DNA of 64,000 nt, taken from the NCBI RefSeq assembly GCF_001651865.1, contig NZ_LPUX01000055.1:62001-126000 (forward strand). The letters are read 5' to 3'. Of the stretch, positions 26,827 through 35,806 are shown one piece after another (within the stretch, counting starts at the first letter, position 1; each line of letters begins with the position of its first letter). This DNA comes from Sinorhizobium glycinis (GTDB taxonomy: Bacteria > Pseudomonadota > Alphaproteobacteria > Rhizobiales > Rhizobiaceae). Both the position numbers and the translations under genes were made by a program. Under the pieces are notes generated by a model. That model made no database searches, was not told the DNA's origin, and was given only the letters and a program-made list of their open reading frames with translations.

Positions 26827-28023
26827 ATGCGACATACGTGGCGCTGGTTCGGACCGGTGGATCGGGTGAGTGTCCAGGACGCCGCGCAGGCCGGCGCGCA
26901 CGGTATCGTCAGCGCCCTGCATCATATCCCGACCGGTGACGTCTGGCCGGTCGAGGAGATCGGGAAGCGGCAGAGAGAGGTCCGCGACGGCGGCCTGGAG
27001 TGGGAGGTGGTCGAAAGCGTCCCGGTTTCGGAGAGCATCAAGACGCAGACCGGCCCCTGGCGTGAGCACATTGTCAACTGGCAGGAGACATTGCGCCGCC
27101 TGGCAGCGGCCGGCATTCGCACGGTTTGCTACAATTTCATGCCCGTGCTCGACTGGACACGTACCGATCTGCGCTGGACCGCCCGCCACGGCGCCAAGGC
27201 CATGCGCTTCGACCGGATCGATTTTGTCGCCTTCGACCTCTCTCTGCTGCAGCGGCCGGGCGCGGCCGAAGACTACGACGGGGCAACGCGGGAGGCAGCC
27301 GATCGGCGATTTCGCGAAATGACTGAGGAGCGGCGGGTCGCCTTGTCGCGCAACATCGGCGCGGGGCTTCCGGGCTCTGCCGACGGCTACAGCCTGCCGC
27401 AGCTTCGGGCGCACTTGGAGACCTATGCCGGCATTGGCCGTGACAAGCTGCAACGTCACCTTGTCGATTTCCTCGCCGAAGTGACGCCGGTCGCAGAGCG
27501 GGTCGGCATCAATATCTGCGCTCACCCGGACGATCCGCCATGGCCGCTGCTCGGCCTGCCGCGCATTCTATCTACGGCCGAAGACTATGCCTTCATGCTG
27601 CGGGAGGTCGACAGCCCGGTGAACGGGGTCACCTTCTGTACCGGCTCGCTCGGTGCCCGCGCCGCCAACGACCTGCCGGCAATGGTGCGCCAGTTTGCGC
27701 CGCGCATCCATTTCATCCATCTCCGCAACGTTCGCCGTGAGGAGGAGCGGACGCCGTGTTCCTTTTACGAAGATGAGCATCTGGAGGGCGACACCGACAT
27801 GGTGGCGGTGATCGCCGAACTGCTCGCCGAGGAGAAGCGCCGTCTGGCCGCCGGGCGGGCGGATCACCAGATCCCGATGCGCCCGGACCATGGCCAGGAG
27901 ATCCTCGACGATCTCAGCCGCGGCGCCCAGCCCGGCTACCCGGCGATTGGCCGGCTGAAGGGACTGGCGGAACTCCGCGGCATCGAACGGGCCTTGTCGC
28001 ACGCTACGTACGGACTGTCCTGA
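26827..28023 (+). CDS. uxuA: Mannonate dehydratase
   Basis: A 398-residue UxuA. ATG 26827 is preceded by GGAAGGAGTTGAC. Family marks: MRHTWRWFGPVDRVSVQDA at the start, ALHHIPTGDVWPVEEI, YNFMPVLDWTRTDL, the metal-binding NICAHPDDPPWPLLGLPRI, and HFIHLRNVRRE. It dehydrates D-mannonate to 2-keto-3-deoxygluconate with Mn2+/Fe2+. It is last in the TRAP operon, 69 bases after the dehydrogenase. No mannonate oxidoreductase (UxuB) or KDG kinase is present here. Confidence 0.95.
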   Translation: MRHTWRWFGPVDRVSVQDAAQAGAHGIVSALHHIPTGDVWPVEEIGKRQREVRDGGLEWEVVESVPVSESIKTQTGPWREHIVNWQETLRRLAAAGIRTVCYNFMPVLDWTRTDLRWTARHGAKAMRFDRIDFVAFDLSLLQRPGAAEDYDGATREAADRRFREMTEERRVALSRNIGAGLPGSADGYSLPQLRAHLETYAGIGRDKLQRHLVDFLAEVTPVAERVGINICAHPDDPPWPLLGLPRILSTAEDYAFMLREVDSPVNGVTFCTGSLGARAANDLPAMVRQFAPRIHFIHLRNVRREEERTPCSFYEDEHLEGDTDMVAVIAELLAEEKRRLAAGRADHQIPMRPDHGQEILDDLSRGAQPGYPAIGRLKGLAELRGIERALSHATYGLS

Positions 28024-31000
28024 TCAGGGAATGGCGTTCTGGTGCATCGGCGGCCTGCCGACCAGCCGTTTGATGCCGCGGGCGAGGCTCTCCATGTAGA
28101 GGTAGATCACCGGCGTCACGAAAAGTGTCAGCGGCTGCGAGACGAGCAGGCCGCCGACGACGGCGACGCCCAGCGGCTGGCGCAGTTCTGCGCTGGCGCC
28201 GCTGCCGAGCGCGATCGGCAGTGTCCCCATGAGCGCGGCCAGCGACGTCATCAGGATGGGCCGGAAGCGCATCAGGCAGGCCCGGTGGATCGCCTCCGCG
28301 GCAGGCATGCCGTTGCGCTGCAGAGACAGCGCCACGTCGATCATCATGATCGCGTTCTTCTTGACGATGCCGATCAGCATCAACAGCCCGATCACCGCGA
28401 TGATCGACAGGTCGAATCCGCCGAGGCTGATCGCCACGAGCGCTCCGGACGCGGCCGACGGCAGGCCGGACAGGATCGTCAGCGGGTGGATGAAGCTCTC
28501 ATAGAGGATACCGAGCACGATATAGATCGTCAGGACGGCGCCCAGGATCAGCCAGACCTGATTGGAAACCGCATCCTGAAACAGCTGGGCTGTCCCGTAG
28601 AAGCGCGTCGTCACCTCCGGCGGCATGCCGATCTGCGACTTCAGCCGGCCGATCTCCTCGACGCTATTGCCGAGAGCCACGCCGGCCGGCAGGTTGTAGG
28701 AGATCGTCACGGCCGGCAATTGTCCGAGCTGGTTGACCGTCAGCGGACCTGGAACCGTATCGACGCGCGCGAAGGCGCCGAGCGGCACCAGCCTGTTGTC
28801 GACGGTCGGCACCTGCAGTTCGGCAAGCGAGGCTTGAGACCAGCTTCTGGCCGGATCGACTTCCATGATGACCTCGTAGCTGTCGCCCGACGTGTAGATG
28901 GTCGAGATCTGTTCCGAGCCGAAGCCGCCATAAAGCGTCGAACGCAGTACATCGGTCGAGATGCCGAGGGCGGCGGCCTTATCGCGGTCGACGACGAGGC
29001 GCGCCTGGGGGGCATTGTTCTCGAGATCCGTGCTGACATCGGTGAAGAAGGCGCGGTCGGCCCGCATCGCCTCGGTCAGCTTGTCCGCCCACGCGTTCAT
29101 GGCCGCCTGGTCAAGACTCTGGATAACGAGCTGGTACTGGCTGGCGGAACTGCGCGCCCCGACGGAGAGGTTCTGCACCGGCGTTATGTAGGCCCGGATG
29201 CCAGGAATATCGGCTAGCGCCGGACGCAGTTCGGAAAGAATCTGGGGGAGCGCCGGGCGCTCATTCTTCGGTTTCAATTCTACGAAGAGCCTTCCGGAGT
29301 TGAGGGCGGACGATCCGGCGCCACCCGAGCCGATCGAGCTTGCCACATGTGCGACATATGGTGACCGAGCGAACACGTCTTCGACCTTGGCCTGCAGGGC
29401 CGACATGGCGGCGAAGGAAATGTCGGTCCGCGCCTGCGTCGTCACCTGAAGCTGGCCGATGTCCTCCTGCGGGAAGAACCCCTTCGGCGTGGCGCTGACC
29501 TGATAGACCGTCACGCCGATGCTCGCGAGGAACAGGACGAGCACGACAAGGCGAGCGCGGATGCACGATGTCAACAACCGCTCGTAGCCGCGCAGCAGCA
29601 CATCGAAACCACGCTCCAGCAGCGCGTCGAGGCCGTGCCGGTCGCGTTCGGCGGGCTTATGGGGCAAACGGGCCGCCAGCATCGGCGTCAATGTAAGGGA
29701 GACAAAAGCGGAGGCGAGGATGGAGATGGTGACGACAATCGCGAACTCGTTGAAGATCTTGCCGATCACGCCGCCCATCAGCAGGACCGGAATGAAGACC
29801 GCGACCAGCGAAAGGGAAATCGCGATGATGGTGAAGCCGATCTCCCATGAGGCGGCGATTGCCGCCTCAAAGGCGCTCTGTCCCGTTTCCTCCATGTGCC
29901 GGACGATGTTCTCCAGCATAACGATGGCATCGTCGACCACGAGCCCGACGGAGAGCGTCAGCGCCATCAGCGAGATGTTGTCGATCGAAAGGCCCAGTGC
30001 ATACATCGCCGCGAAGGTGGCGATGATCGAGATCGGCACGGCGAGGGCAGGGATGAGCGTCGCCGACAGTCGGCGCACGAAGATGAAGATCACCAGAATC
30101 ACAAGACCGATCGTCAGACCGAGCGTGAATTCGACGTCGTCGACCGCACCGCGCACCGAGACCGAGCGGTCGTTGAGCGTCTCCAGGGACGCCCCGGCCG
30201 GTAAGGATTGACGGAACGTCGGCAGCATCGCCTTGACCCTGTCGACGACGGCCACCGTATTGGCATCCGGCTGGCGCTGGATGGCGAGGATGATCGCCCG
30301 CGAACCGTCATGCCAGCTTGCAGTCTGGGTGTTGGCGACCGAGTCGATCACCTTCGTGACGTCGCCAAGGCGAACCGGCTTCCCACCGGCCGTCTTGATG
30401 ATCAGCCTGGAAAAGGCGGCGGCATTCTGCAATTGGGTATCGGCAACGATCGTCATCTGCCGGCCCCTCGATTGAACAGTGCCGAGCGGCGAATTGTCGT
30501 TGGCCGCGGCGATAGCGCTTTGCAACTGCGTCAGCGAAATGCCGCGCGCGGCAAGAGCGGCGGGATCGATCTCGATGCGCACGGCGAATTGCTGGCTGCC
30601 GAAGATCGAGACTTCCGCGACACCTTCGAGGGTCGAAAGCGACGGCGAGATCACCTGCTGGGCAAAGGCATCGAGCTTGGTGAGCGGCGCCGTACCGCTC
30701 TTCAGTGCGAGAAGCAGCACCGGCGCATCGGCGGGGTTGACCTTGCGGAAGCTCGGCGGTGAGGGCATGTCCTGCGGCAGGGTCCGCAGCGTGCGCGTGA
30801 TCGCCGCCTGGACGTCTGCGGCAGCCGCATCGATGTCGCGGTCGAGCGCGAACTGGATGGAGATCGACGTCGAGCCGAGCGAATTGTTCGTCGATATGCT
30901 GTCGATCCCGGCAATGGTGTTGAACTGCTTGATGAGCGGGGTTGCGACGGAGGTCGCCATCGTCTCCGGCGAAGCGCCGGGGAGAGTCGCCGAGACGTTG

Positions 31001-31134
31001 ATCACCGGAAATTCGGTCCGCGGCAACGCCGCGACGGGAAGGGCCGCATAGGCAAAGAGGCCGGCGAAGACGAGCGCCAGCGACATCAGCAGCGTTGCGA
31101 CCGGGCGGCGAATGCAGAATTCGAAAATCGACAT
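28024..31134 (-). CDS. RND-type efflux pump, inner-membrane subunit
   Basis: A 1036-residue RND transporter of the AcrB/MdtB class with two blocks of membrane helices and two large periplasmic loops. The proton-relay acid pair in TM4 reads VGLVVDDAIVMLENIVRHME. Sequence features such as RPVATLLMSLALVFAGLFAY and LPRTEFPVINVSATLPGASP at the start resemble MdtB/MdtC-like proteins. It would expel drugs or metabolites with the periplasmic adaptor encoded just upstream (53 bases). No TolC-type channel gene is in the window. Confidence 0.93.
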   Translation of the reverse strand: MSIFEFCIRRPVATLLMSLALVFAGLFAYAALPVAALPRTEFPVINVSATLPGASPETMATSVATPLIKQFNTIAGIDSISTNNSLGSTSISIQFALDRDIDAAAADVQAAITRTLRTLPQDMPSPPSFRKVNPADAPVLLLALKSGTAPLTKLDAFAQQVISPSLSTLEGVAEVSIFGSQQFAVRIEIDPAALAARGISLTQLQSAIAAANDNSPLGTVQSRGRQMTIVADTQLQNAAAFSRLIIKTAGGKPVRLGDVTKVIDSVANTQTASWHDGSRAIILAIQRQPDANTVAVVDRVKAMLPTFRQSLPAGASLETLNDRSVSVRGAVDDVEFTLGLTIGLVILVIFIFVRRLSATLIPALAVPISIIATFAAMYALGLSIDNISLMALTLSVGLVVDDAIVMLENIVRHMEETGQSAFEAAIAASWEIGFTIIAISLSLVAVFIPVLLMGGVIGKIFNEFAIVVTISILASAFVSLTLTPMLAARLPHKPAERDRHGLDALLERGFDVLLRGYERLLTSCIRARLVVLVLFLASIGVTVYQVSATPKGFFPQEDIGQLQVTTQARTDISFAAMSALQAKVEDVFARSPYVAHVASSIGSGGAGSSALNSGRLFVELKPKNERPALPQILSELRPALADIPGIRAYITPVQNLSVGARSSASQYQLVIQSLDQAAMNAWADKLTEAMRADRAFFTDVSTDLENNAPQARLVVDRDKAAALGISTDVLRSTLYGGFGSEQISTIYTSGDSYEVIMEVDPARSWSQASLAELQVPTVDNRLVPLGAFARVDTVPGPLTVNQLGQLPAVTISYNLPAGVALGNSVEEIGRLKSQIGMPPEVTTRFYGTAQLFQDAVSNQVWLILGAVLTIYIVLGILYESFIHPLTILSGLPSAASGALVAISLGGFDLSIIAVIGLLMLIGIVKKNAIMMIDVALSLQRNGMPAAEAIHRACLMRFRPILMTSLAALMGTLPIALGSGASAELRQPLGVAVVGGLLVSQPLTLFVTPVIYLYMESLARGIKRLVGRPPMHQNAIP

Positions 31135-31187
31135 GACCGTTTTCCATGGCTTGCCGGCGAAACCTGACTTCGTCCGCGACTTGAGGG

Positions 31188-32372
31188 CTACTGGACCACA
31201 CGTGCCTTGTCGCCGGCCCTGAGATGCAACTGCCCCTCCGTCACGACCCGGTCGCCCACGGCGAGCCCCGAGCGGATCGCGGCGTCCTGCCCGTCATTGG
31301 CGGCGACGACGACCGGGCGGAGTTCGACGGCATCGTCGGCGTTCAGTCGGTAGACGAAGTCTCCCTTCTGGCCGGCCTGGACGGCGACGGCGGGAATGAC
31401 GGGCGTCTTCGCAAGGGTCGTCTCCTCGATGTCGACATCGACATATTGGCCCGGCCAGAGCTTCTGTGCTGCATTGTCGAACTTGGCGCGCATCAATACA
31501 GTCCCGGTCGCCGTATCGACGGCGGAATCGATGAAGTCGAGGACGCCCGTGCCGATGACCTCCCGGGTGCCGCCAAGCCGCGCCGTGACGCAAGGCGGGG
31601 CGCCGGAGTCGAGCCGCGTCTTGAAGGCCTGAAGATGGCTCTCCGGCAGATGGAAGGCGACTTCGATAGGATCGATGGCCGTAATGGTGACGAGGCTTGC
31701 TTCTGAAGCGCTGCCGGAGGTGCCTACGAGGTCGCCGAGGGTCACCTGGATGGCGCCGAGGCGGCCGCTGATCGGGGCGTGAATGCGCGTCAAGGCGATC
31801 GCGACCTTGTCCGCGTCCACCGTCGCCTGGTCGGCCGCGACGGTGGCCTTGGCGGACTGCTGCGCCGAGAGGGCACTATCATAGGCCTGCTGCGTGCCGG
31901 TGTTTTCGTCGCGCAGCGTTTTGGCCCTGTCCAGCTCGACCGCCGCGTTGGCGAGCAGCGCCGTATCCCTCGCCAATATTGCCTCGTCGCGGCTGAGGTC
32001 GGCCTGCAGGGCGCGGTCGTCGAGGGAGAACAGCAGATCGCCGGCCTGCACCATCTGCCCGTCCCTGACGTGAATGCCAGTGATCTCGCTGGATATGCGG
32101 GCGTTGACTTCAACGGTTTCGGGCGCCTGCACATTGGCGAATGTGCTGATGACGATCGGAAAGTCTTGCTGTTTGACTTCAGCGACCTGGACCGTGGCAC
32201 CCTGGGAGGCCGCTCCATGGGACCCCCTGCCAGCGATGGGCTCAGTGCGCGCGCCGGCCGCTGGGTTTAGCAGCGCGATTGCCGGCAACAACTTTATCGC
32301 GACCGGGGCGATAGCCAGGCCGGCCAGCGTGCAGCCTACAGCGACGATAGCGATGACAATCCGGCTAGACAT
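31188..32372 (-). CDS. RND efflux periplasmic adaptor (MdtA/HlyD-like)
   Basis: Start at ATG 32372, with CGGAG 8 bases upstream; the longer frame to 32468 is not supported. The 394-residue product has an N-terminal signal/anchor (IVIAIVAVGCTLAGLAIAPV), a lipoyl half-motif SSEITGIHVRDGQMVQAGDL, an alpha-helical hairpin (about 125-190), the second lipoyl half IHAPISGRLGAIQVTLGDLV and beta-barrel segments. It links the inner-membrane pump to an outer-membrane channel. It is the first gene of the pump pair. Confidence 0.92.
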   Translation of the reverse strand: MSSRIVIAIVAVGCTLAGLAIAPVAIKLLPAIALLNPAAGARTEPIAGRGSHGAASQGATVQVAEVKQQDFPIVISTFANVQAPETVEVNARISSEITGIHVRDGQMVQAGDLLFSLDDRALQADLSRDEAILARDTALLANAAVELDRAKTLRDENTGTQQAYDSALSAQQSAKATVAADQATVDADKVAIALTRIHAPISGRLGAIQVTLGDLVGTSGSASEASLVTITAIDPIEVAFHLPESHLQAFKTRLDSGAPPCVTARLGGTREVIGTGVLDFIDSAVDTATGTVLMRAKFDNAAQKLWPGQYVDVDIEETTLAKTPVIPAVAVQAGQKGDFVYRLNADDAVELRPVVVAANDGQDAAIRSGLAVGDRVVTEGQLHLRAGDKARVVQ

Positions 32373-32509
32373 CAGTCGCGCTCCGTTTGCGATCGGGATC
32401 AAAGCCGATCTCGTTCGGACCAATGAGAGCATCGGGGCCGTGCGGGCCGCCGACAGCGCAACAAGCATCTAGAAAAAGTGGGGGTCGCGTCTAGTTTTAT
32501 TTCAATGGG

Positions 32510-32689
32510 TTACGAAGATTTAATGCGGCCTGCGGGTGCGCCTGCCGATTCAGAGTCGGCCGAACCTTCGAAACTCTGTTCGTCAGGCCGGCTGGCTTCG
32601 ATCTCCAATTTGTGCACCGCGCGACGCACGTGCTGCCATTCCTTTTCGAAGCGTAGGAAAACTTCCGTCGACATGAATCTTGGCTGCAT
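32510..32689 (-). CDS. Small hypothetical protein, 59 residues
   Basis: ATG 32689 is preceded by AGGAGG at a 6-base distance, a very strong ribosome site, so I think it is real although nothing is recognised. The product starts MQPRFMSTEVFLRFEKEWQH and continues with a charged helix and an acidic, Ser/Ala-rich tail; no signal or membrane segment. It lies 137 bases upstream of the efflux adaptor on the same strand, so it may be its leader gene. Function unknown. Confidence 0.5.
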   Translation of the reverse strand: MQPRFMSTEVFLRFEKEWQHVRRAVHKLEIEASRPDEQSFEGSADSESAGAPAGRIKSS

Positions 32690-32837
32690 ATATGACCTCC
32701 TCACCGCTGCGTCTGGAAACACGCAAGCGCAATTTTAGTTCCCATGCGATCTTCCGGATGCGGCGGGAAATTTTCGCTGATCTGACGTCAGCCTCGAAAA
32801 TGCCTGCAGCCGCGATTCAAGCGCCCCATTTGCCAAC

Positions 32838-33066
32838 AGGTGAACCCGCGCTGCTGCTGATCGGTTATGCGGCGGGGTTCACCTATCGCCCTCGAATTGG
32901 TGAGGCCGCCGCGCAGGGAACTGCGAAATCGGCGGCCTCAGGCGTGCGCCTCAGGACGGATTCCACTCCTGGAGGGGTCACTCGTCAAGGTTTAGAACTT
33001 ACACAATTCGAGCTAGAAGTTACATCGGGCGGACGGAAAGGTGCCCGATGGGGCCGTTCACGGCCC
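32838..33066. other. Cluster of four strong inverted repeats (possible structured RNA or mosaic repeat)
   Basis: In the 403-base gap 32690-33092 I see four hairpin-forming repeats. H1: AGGTGAACCCGC (32838-32849) with its complement at 32872-32884, one base bulged. H2: GAGGCCGCC (32902-32910) with GGCGGCCTC (32931-32939), enclosing CGCAG-GGAA-CTGCG, a second stem capped by a GNRA-type tetraloop. H3: CATCGGGC (33023-33030) with GCCCGATG (33043-33050). H4: GGGCCGT-TC-ACGGCCC (33051-33066). No U-run follows on either strand, so these are not plain terminators. Either a small RNA or a mosaic intergenic repeat fits. Confidence 0.4.
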
Positions 33067-33092
33067 AGCCAGCCGGAGCAAGACGGCCCGGC

Positions 33093-33218
33093 CTAGATGG
33101 ATTGCAATGTCCAGGATGTAGCGGCCAGAACCAGGCCAACCGTCAGCACGATGGCGATGCCGTATCTCATCATCTTCATCCGGCGCGTGCGTTCGCCGGT
33201 CCAATCGTAGCTCATCAT
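33093..33218 (-). CDS. Small membrane protein, about 41 residues
   Basis: Two adjacent ATGs (33218 and 33215) follow CGGAGCGC. The product is a basic N-terminus (MMSYDWTGERTRRMKMM) then one transmembrane helix (YGIAIVLTVGLVLAATSWTL). The frame upstream to 33368 lacks a ribosome site. No family recognised. It stands alone between the hairpin cluster and the asnB promoter region. Real translation is plausible but unproven. Confidence 0.4.
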   Translation of the reverse strand: MMSYDWTGERTRRMKMMRYGIAIVLTVGLVLAATSWTLQSI

Positions 33219-33556
33219 GCGCTCCGAGCGATATTGCGCTTTGACCGTGAAGATTGGACGGATTTTCTTAACAAACAGGAAACCACGCCGGCACATGCCC
33301 GGATGGCGACGCAGCCCAAAGCTTGGCGGCTCTCGATCGTCCGACAATGTTTTAAGTATAAATTCCATTACATTTTGGAAAAATTCTAGTTAATTGCAAT
33401 ACGTTTGTCTTGAGCGGCTCCAATTCCCATTTCCGTCTTGGCATCGCCCCTTTCGATTAATTTACCATCATGGAAGAAACCCTATTCGAGTTAACTCTTG
33501 CTGTCCGCTTTCAGACTATACATTCAGCGCCATTGCGGGCTTGAGAGCGATTTTGC
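33219..33556. other. AT-rich upstream region of the asnB operon
   Basis: 338 bases, clearly richer in A+T than the surroundings (runs such as TTTTAAGTATAAATTCC and GTTAATTGCAATACG between about 33350 and 33410), as expected for promoters of the divergent small gene and of asnB. TATACAT near 33520 could be a -10, but no well-spaced -35 is visible. No gene is supported here. Confidence 0.45.
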
Positions 33557-35494
33557 ATGTGTGGTTTCAGCGGCTATTTTGGCTCGATACGGGACGGAAG
33601 ACCACTTCTCGGAAGGATGACGGCCGCGATCGCGCATCGGGGGCCGGACGAACAGGGCATTTTCACCTCGCCCGAAGCGGGGCTTGGCCATGTGCGGCTC
33701 TCCATCGTCGGGCTCGGCGACGGCCAGCAGCCGATGTCGGATGCGAGCGGCGAACTGACGATCGCCTTCAACGGCGAAATCTTCAACTATGTGGAACTGA
33801 GGGACGAGCTTCGCGCCAAGGGGCGCCGCTTCCGCACCTCGAGCGACACCGAGGTCATCCTCCACCTCTATGACGAGATGGGTGAGGAGTGCGTGTCGTT
33901 GCTCAATGGCGATTTCGCATTCGCGATCTGGGATGCCCGCCGTCGCCGGATGATGCTGGCGCGCGACCGCATGGGAGTGCGCCCGCTCTTTTATGCCGCT
34001 CACGCCGGCACGTTCTATTTCGCCTCCGAGGTCAAGGCACTCCTTGAGGTGCCGGGCATCTCGGCGGAGATAGATCCGATCGCGCTCGATCAGATCTTCA
34101 CGCTGTGGGCGCCGATCGCGCCCCGCACGCCCTTCCGCAATATCCTTGAACTCGAACCGGCTCACCTGATGATCGTGGATCAGCGTGGCGTCACGACGAG
34201 ACCTTATTGGCAGCTTCGATACCCGGATTGGGATCTGCCATCGGCTTACGTGGACGAAAGAAGTGCCGCCGAGGAACTGCGCGCCCTCCTGACGGACGCA
34301 ACCCGCATCCGCATGCGGGCCGACGTGCCGGTCGGCGCCTATCTGTCGGGCGGACTCGATTCGTCGATCGTCTCGGCCCTTGCGGCCGGCATGACGCCGC
34401 AGGGGCTTCGGACCTTCTCGGTCACCTTCGACAGCGCCGAACATGACGAAAGCGCCTTCCAGCTGGAAATGGCCGCGGCGCTCGGCACGCGGCACAGCGC
34501 GATCGCCAGCCGCACCGGCGACATCGCAAGGGTCTTTCCGGACGTCATCCGCTTTACCGAGAGGCCGATCATCCGCACGGCGCCGGCTCCGCTCTATCAA
34601 TTGTCCGGGCTGGTGCGGGAGACCGGGCTCAAGGTCGTGCTGACCGGCGAGGGGGCCGACGAGGTCTTCGCGGGCTACGACATCTTCAAGGAAGCCCGGG
34701 TGCGCCGTTTCTGCGGCCGCCAGCCGGGCTCGCGCATCAGGCCGCATCTCTTCCGCAAGCTCTATCCCTATCTCCCGGGTCTCAAGCAGCAGTCGCCGGA
34801 ATACCTTGCCGCCTTCTTCGGCGCCGGCGAAGAGCCGCTCGACGACCCGCTCTTCTCGCATCGCCCGCGCCTCAAGGGGACGTCCGCGACGAAACTGTTC
34901 TTCTCCGGCGACCTGCGCGCAGAGCTGAAGGACTACGATGCCGCTGACGAACTTATCAGCCGGCTCCCCCCAGAGTTTGGCGGATGGCATCCGCTGCATC
35001 AGGCGCAATATCTCGAAAGCCGCTTCCTGTTGCCCGGCTACATCCTCTCCAGCCAGGGCGACCGCATGGCGATGGCGCATGGGATCGAGGGACGCTTCCC
35101 CTTCCTCGACCATCGACTGGTCGAGTTTGCCGCGAAGCTGCCGCCGGAAATGAAGCTCAAGGGCCTTACGGAGAAGCATATCCTGCGCGAGGCGACGAAG
35201 GACCTCTTGCCGGCCGTGATCGGCAAGCGGGTAAAGCAGCCCTATCGCGCGCCCGACAGCCATTCCTTCAGCGGCTCCGGCGAGCTCGATTACGTGCGCG
35301 ACGCCTTGAGCGAGGAGGCGATCGCCGCCGGAAACCTCTTCAATGCCAAGGCCGTGGCGAAGCTTCACGAGAAGTGCCGCTCGCGCCCGGCCGCGGGCTT
35401 CCGCGACAACGCCGCCTTCGTCGGCATTCTCTCGACGCAGCTCTGGCTGCAGACATTCACGGGCAGCAGCATCCGCAAGTCGGAAGCGGCCTGA
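33557..35494 (+). CDS. asnB: Glutamine-hydrolysing asparagine synthetase-like amidotransferase
   Basis: A 645-residue class II amidotransferase. Cys2 (MCGFSGYFG) is the glutaminase nucleophile after Met removal; HRGPDEQGI and FNGEIFNY are glutaminase motifs. The synthetase domain has the pyrophosphate loop SGGLDSS (264-270) and GEGADEVFAGYD. The family moves glutamine-derived ammonia to an AMP-activated carboxylate, classically aspartate. Because an acyl carrier protein, an AMP ligase and an NAD-synthetase-like protein follow on the same strand, it may instead amidate a dedicated metabolite. It lies 26 bases before the ACP gene. Confidence 0.93.
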   Translation: MCGFSGYFGSIRDGRPLLGRMTAAIAHRGPDEQGIFTSPEAGLGHVRLSIVGLGDGQQPMSDASGELTIAFNGEIFNYVELRDELRAKGRRFRTSSDTEVILHLYDEMGEECVSLLNGDFAFAIWDARRRRMMLARDRMGVRPLFYAAHAGTFYFASEVKALLEVPGISAEIDPIALDQIFTLWAPIAPRTPFRNILELEPAHLMIVDQRGVTTRPYWQLRYPDWDLPSAYVDERSAAEELRALLTDATRIRMRADVPVGAYLSGGLDSSIVSALAAGMTPQGLRTFSVTFDSAEHDESAFQLEMAAALGTRHSAIASRTGDIARVFPDVIRFTERPIIRTAPAPLYQLSGLVRETGLKVVLTGEGADEVFAGYDIFKEARVRRFCGRQPGSRIRPHLFRKLYPYLPGLKQQSPEYLAAFFGAGEEPLDDPLFSHRPRLKGTSATKLFFSGDLRAELKDYDAADELISRLPPEFGGWHPLHQAQYLESRFLLPGYILSSQGDRMAMAHGIEGRFPFLDHRLVEFAAKLPPEMKLKGLTEKHILREATKDLLPAVIGKRVKQPYRAPDSHSFSGSGELDYVRDALSEEAIAAGNLFNAKAVAKLHEKCRSRPAAGFRDNAAFVGILSTQLWLQTFTGSSIRKSEAA

Positions 35495-35520
35495 AACGAA
35501 AACAGGGAAAGGAGAAACAC

Positions 35521-35784
35521 GTGACACAAGCGATCAAGGAGAAGGTCAAGGCCTTCATCGTCGAGAATTTCCTCTTCGGCGACACCTCCTACGAACTCGG
35601 CGATACGGCATCGCTGATCGAGAACGACATCATCGATTCGACCGGTGTCCTGGAACTCGTCGCCTTCATCGAGGACCAGTTCGGGATCGCGATGGCGGAT
35701 GCCGACATCGTTCCGGCGAACCTCGATTCGCTGGCGCGGATTTCCGCCTTCATCGAGGCGAAAGCAGTGCCGGTCACGGCATAA
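35521..35784 (+). CDS. Acyl/peptidyl carrier protein
   Basis: An 87-residue carrier protein starting at GTG 35521, with GAAAGGAG well placed upstream. The phosphopantetheine site is Ser40 in ENDIIDSTGVLELV; the sequence has Ser-Thr-Gly instead of the D-S-L of fatty-acid ACPs, as seen in carrier proteins of secondary pathways. Four-helix layout with acidic helix II (ELVAFIEDQFGIAMADADI). Too divergent for the housekeeping ACP. Likely loaded by the AMP ligase encoded 22 bases downstream. Confidence 0.9.
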   Translation: MTQAIKEKVKAFIVENFLFGDTSYELGDTASLIENDIIDSTGVLELVAFIEDQFGIAMADADIVPANLDSLARISAFIEAKAVPVTA

Positions 35785-35806
35785 CCAGGGACGGGGCATC
35801 ACGAAC

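Noticed and set aside
33437..33455. Sigma-54-like TTGGCATCGCCCCTTTC upstream of asnB
   Set aside because: The -24 half TTGGCA fits but the -12 TGC element is missing, so it is not a credible RpoN promoter.
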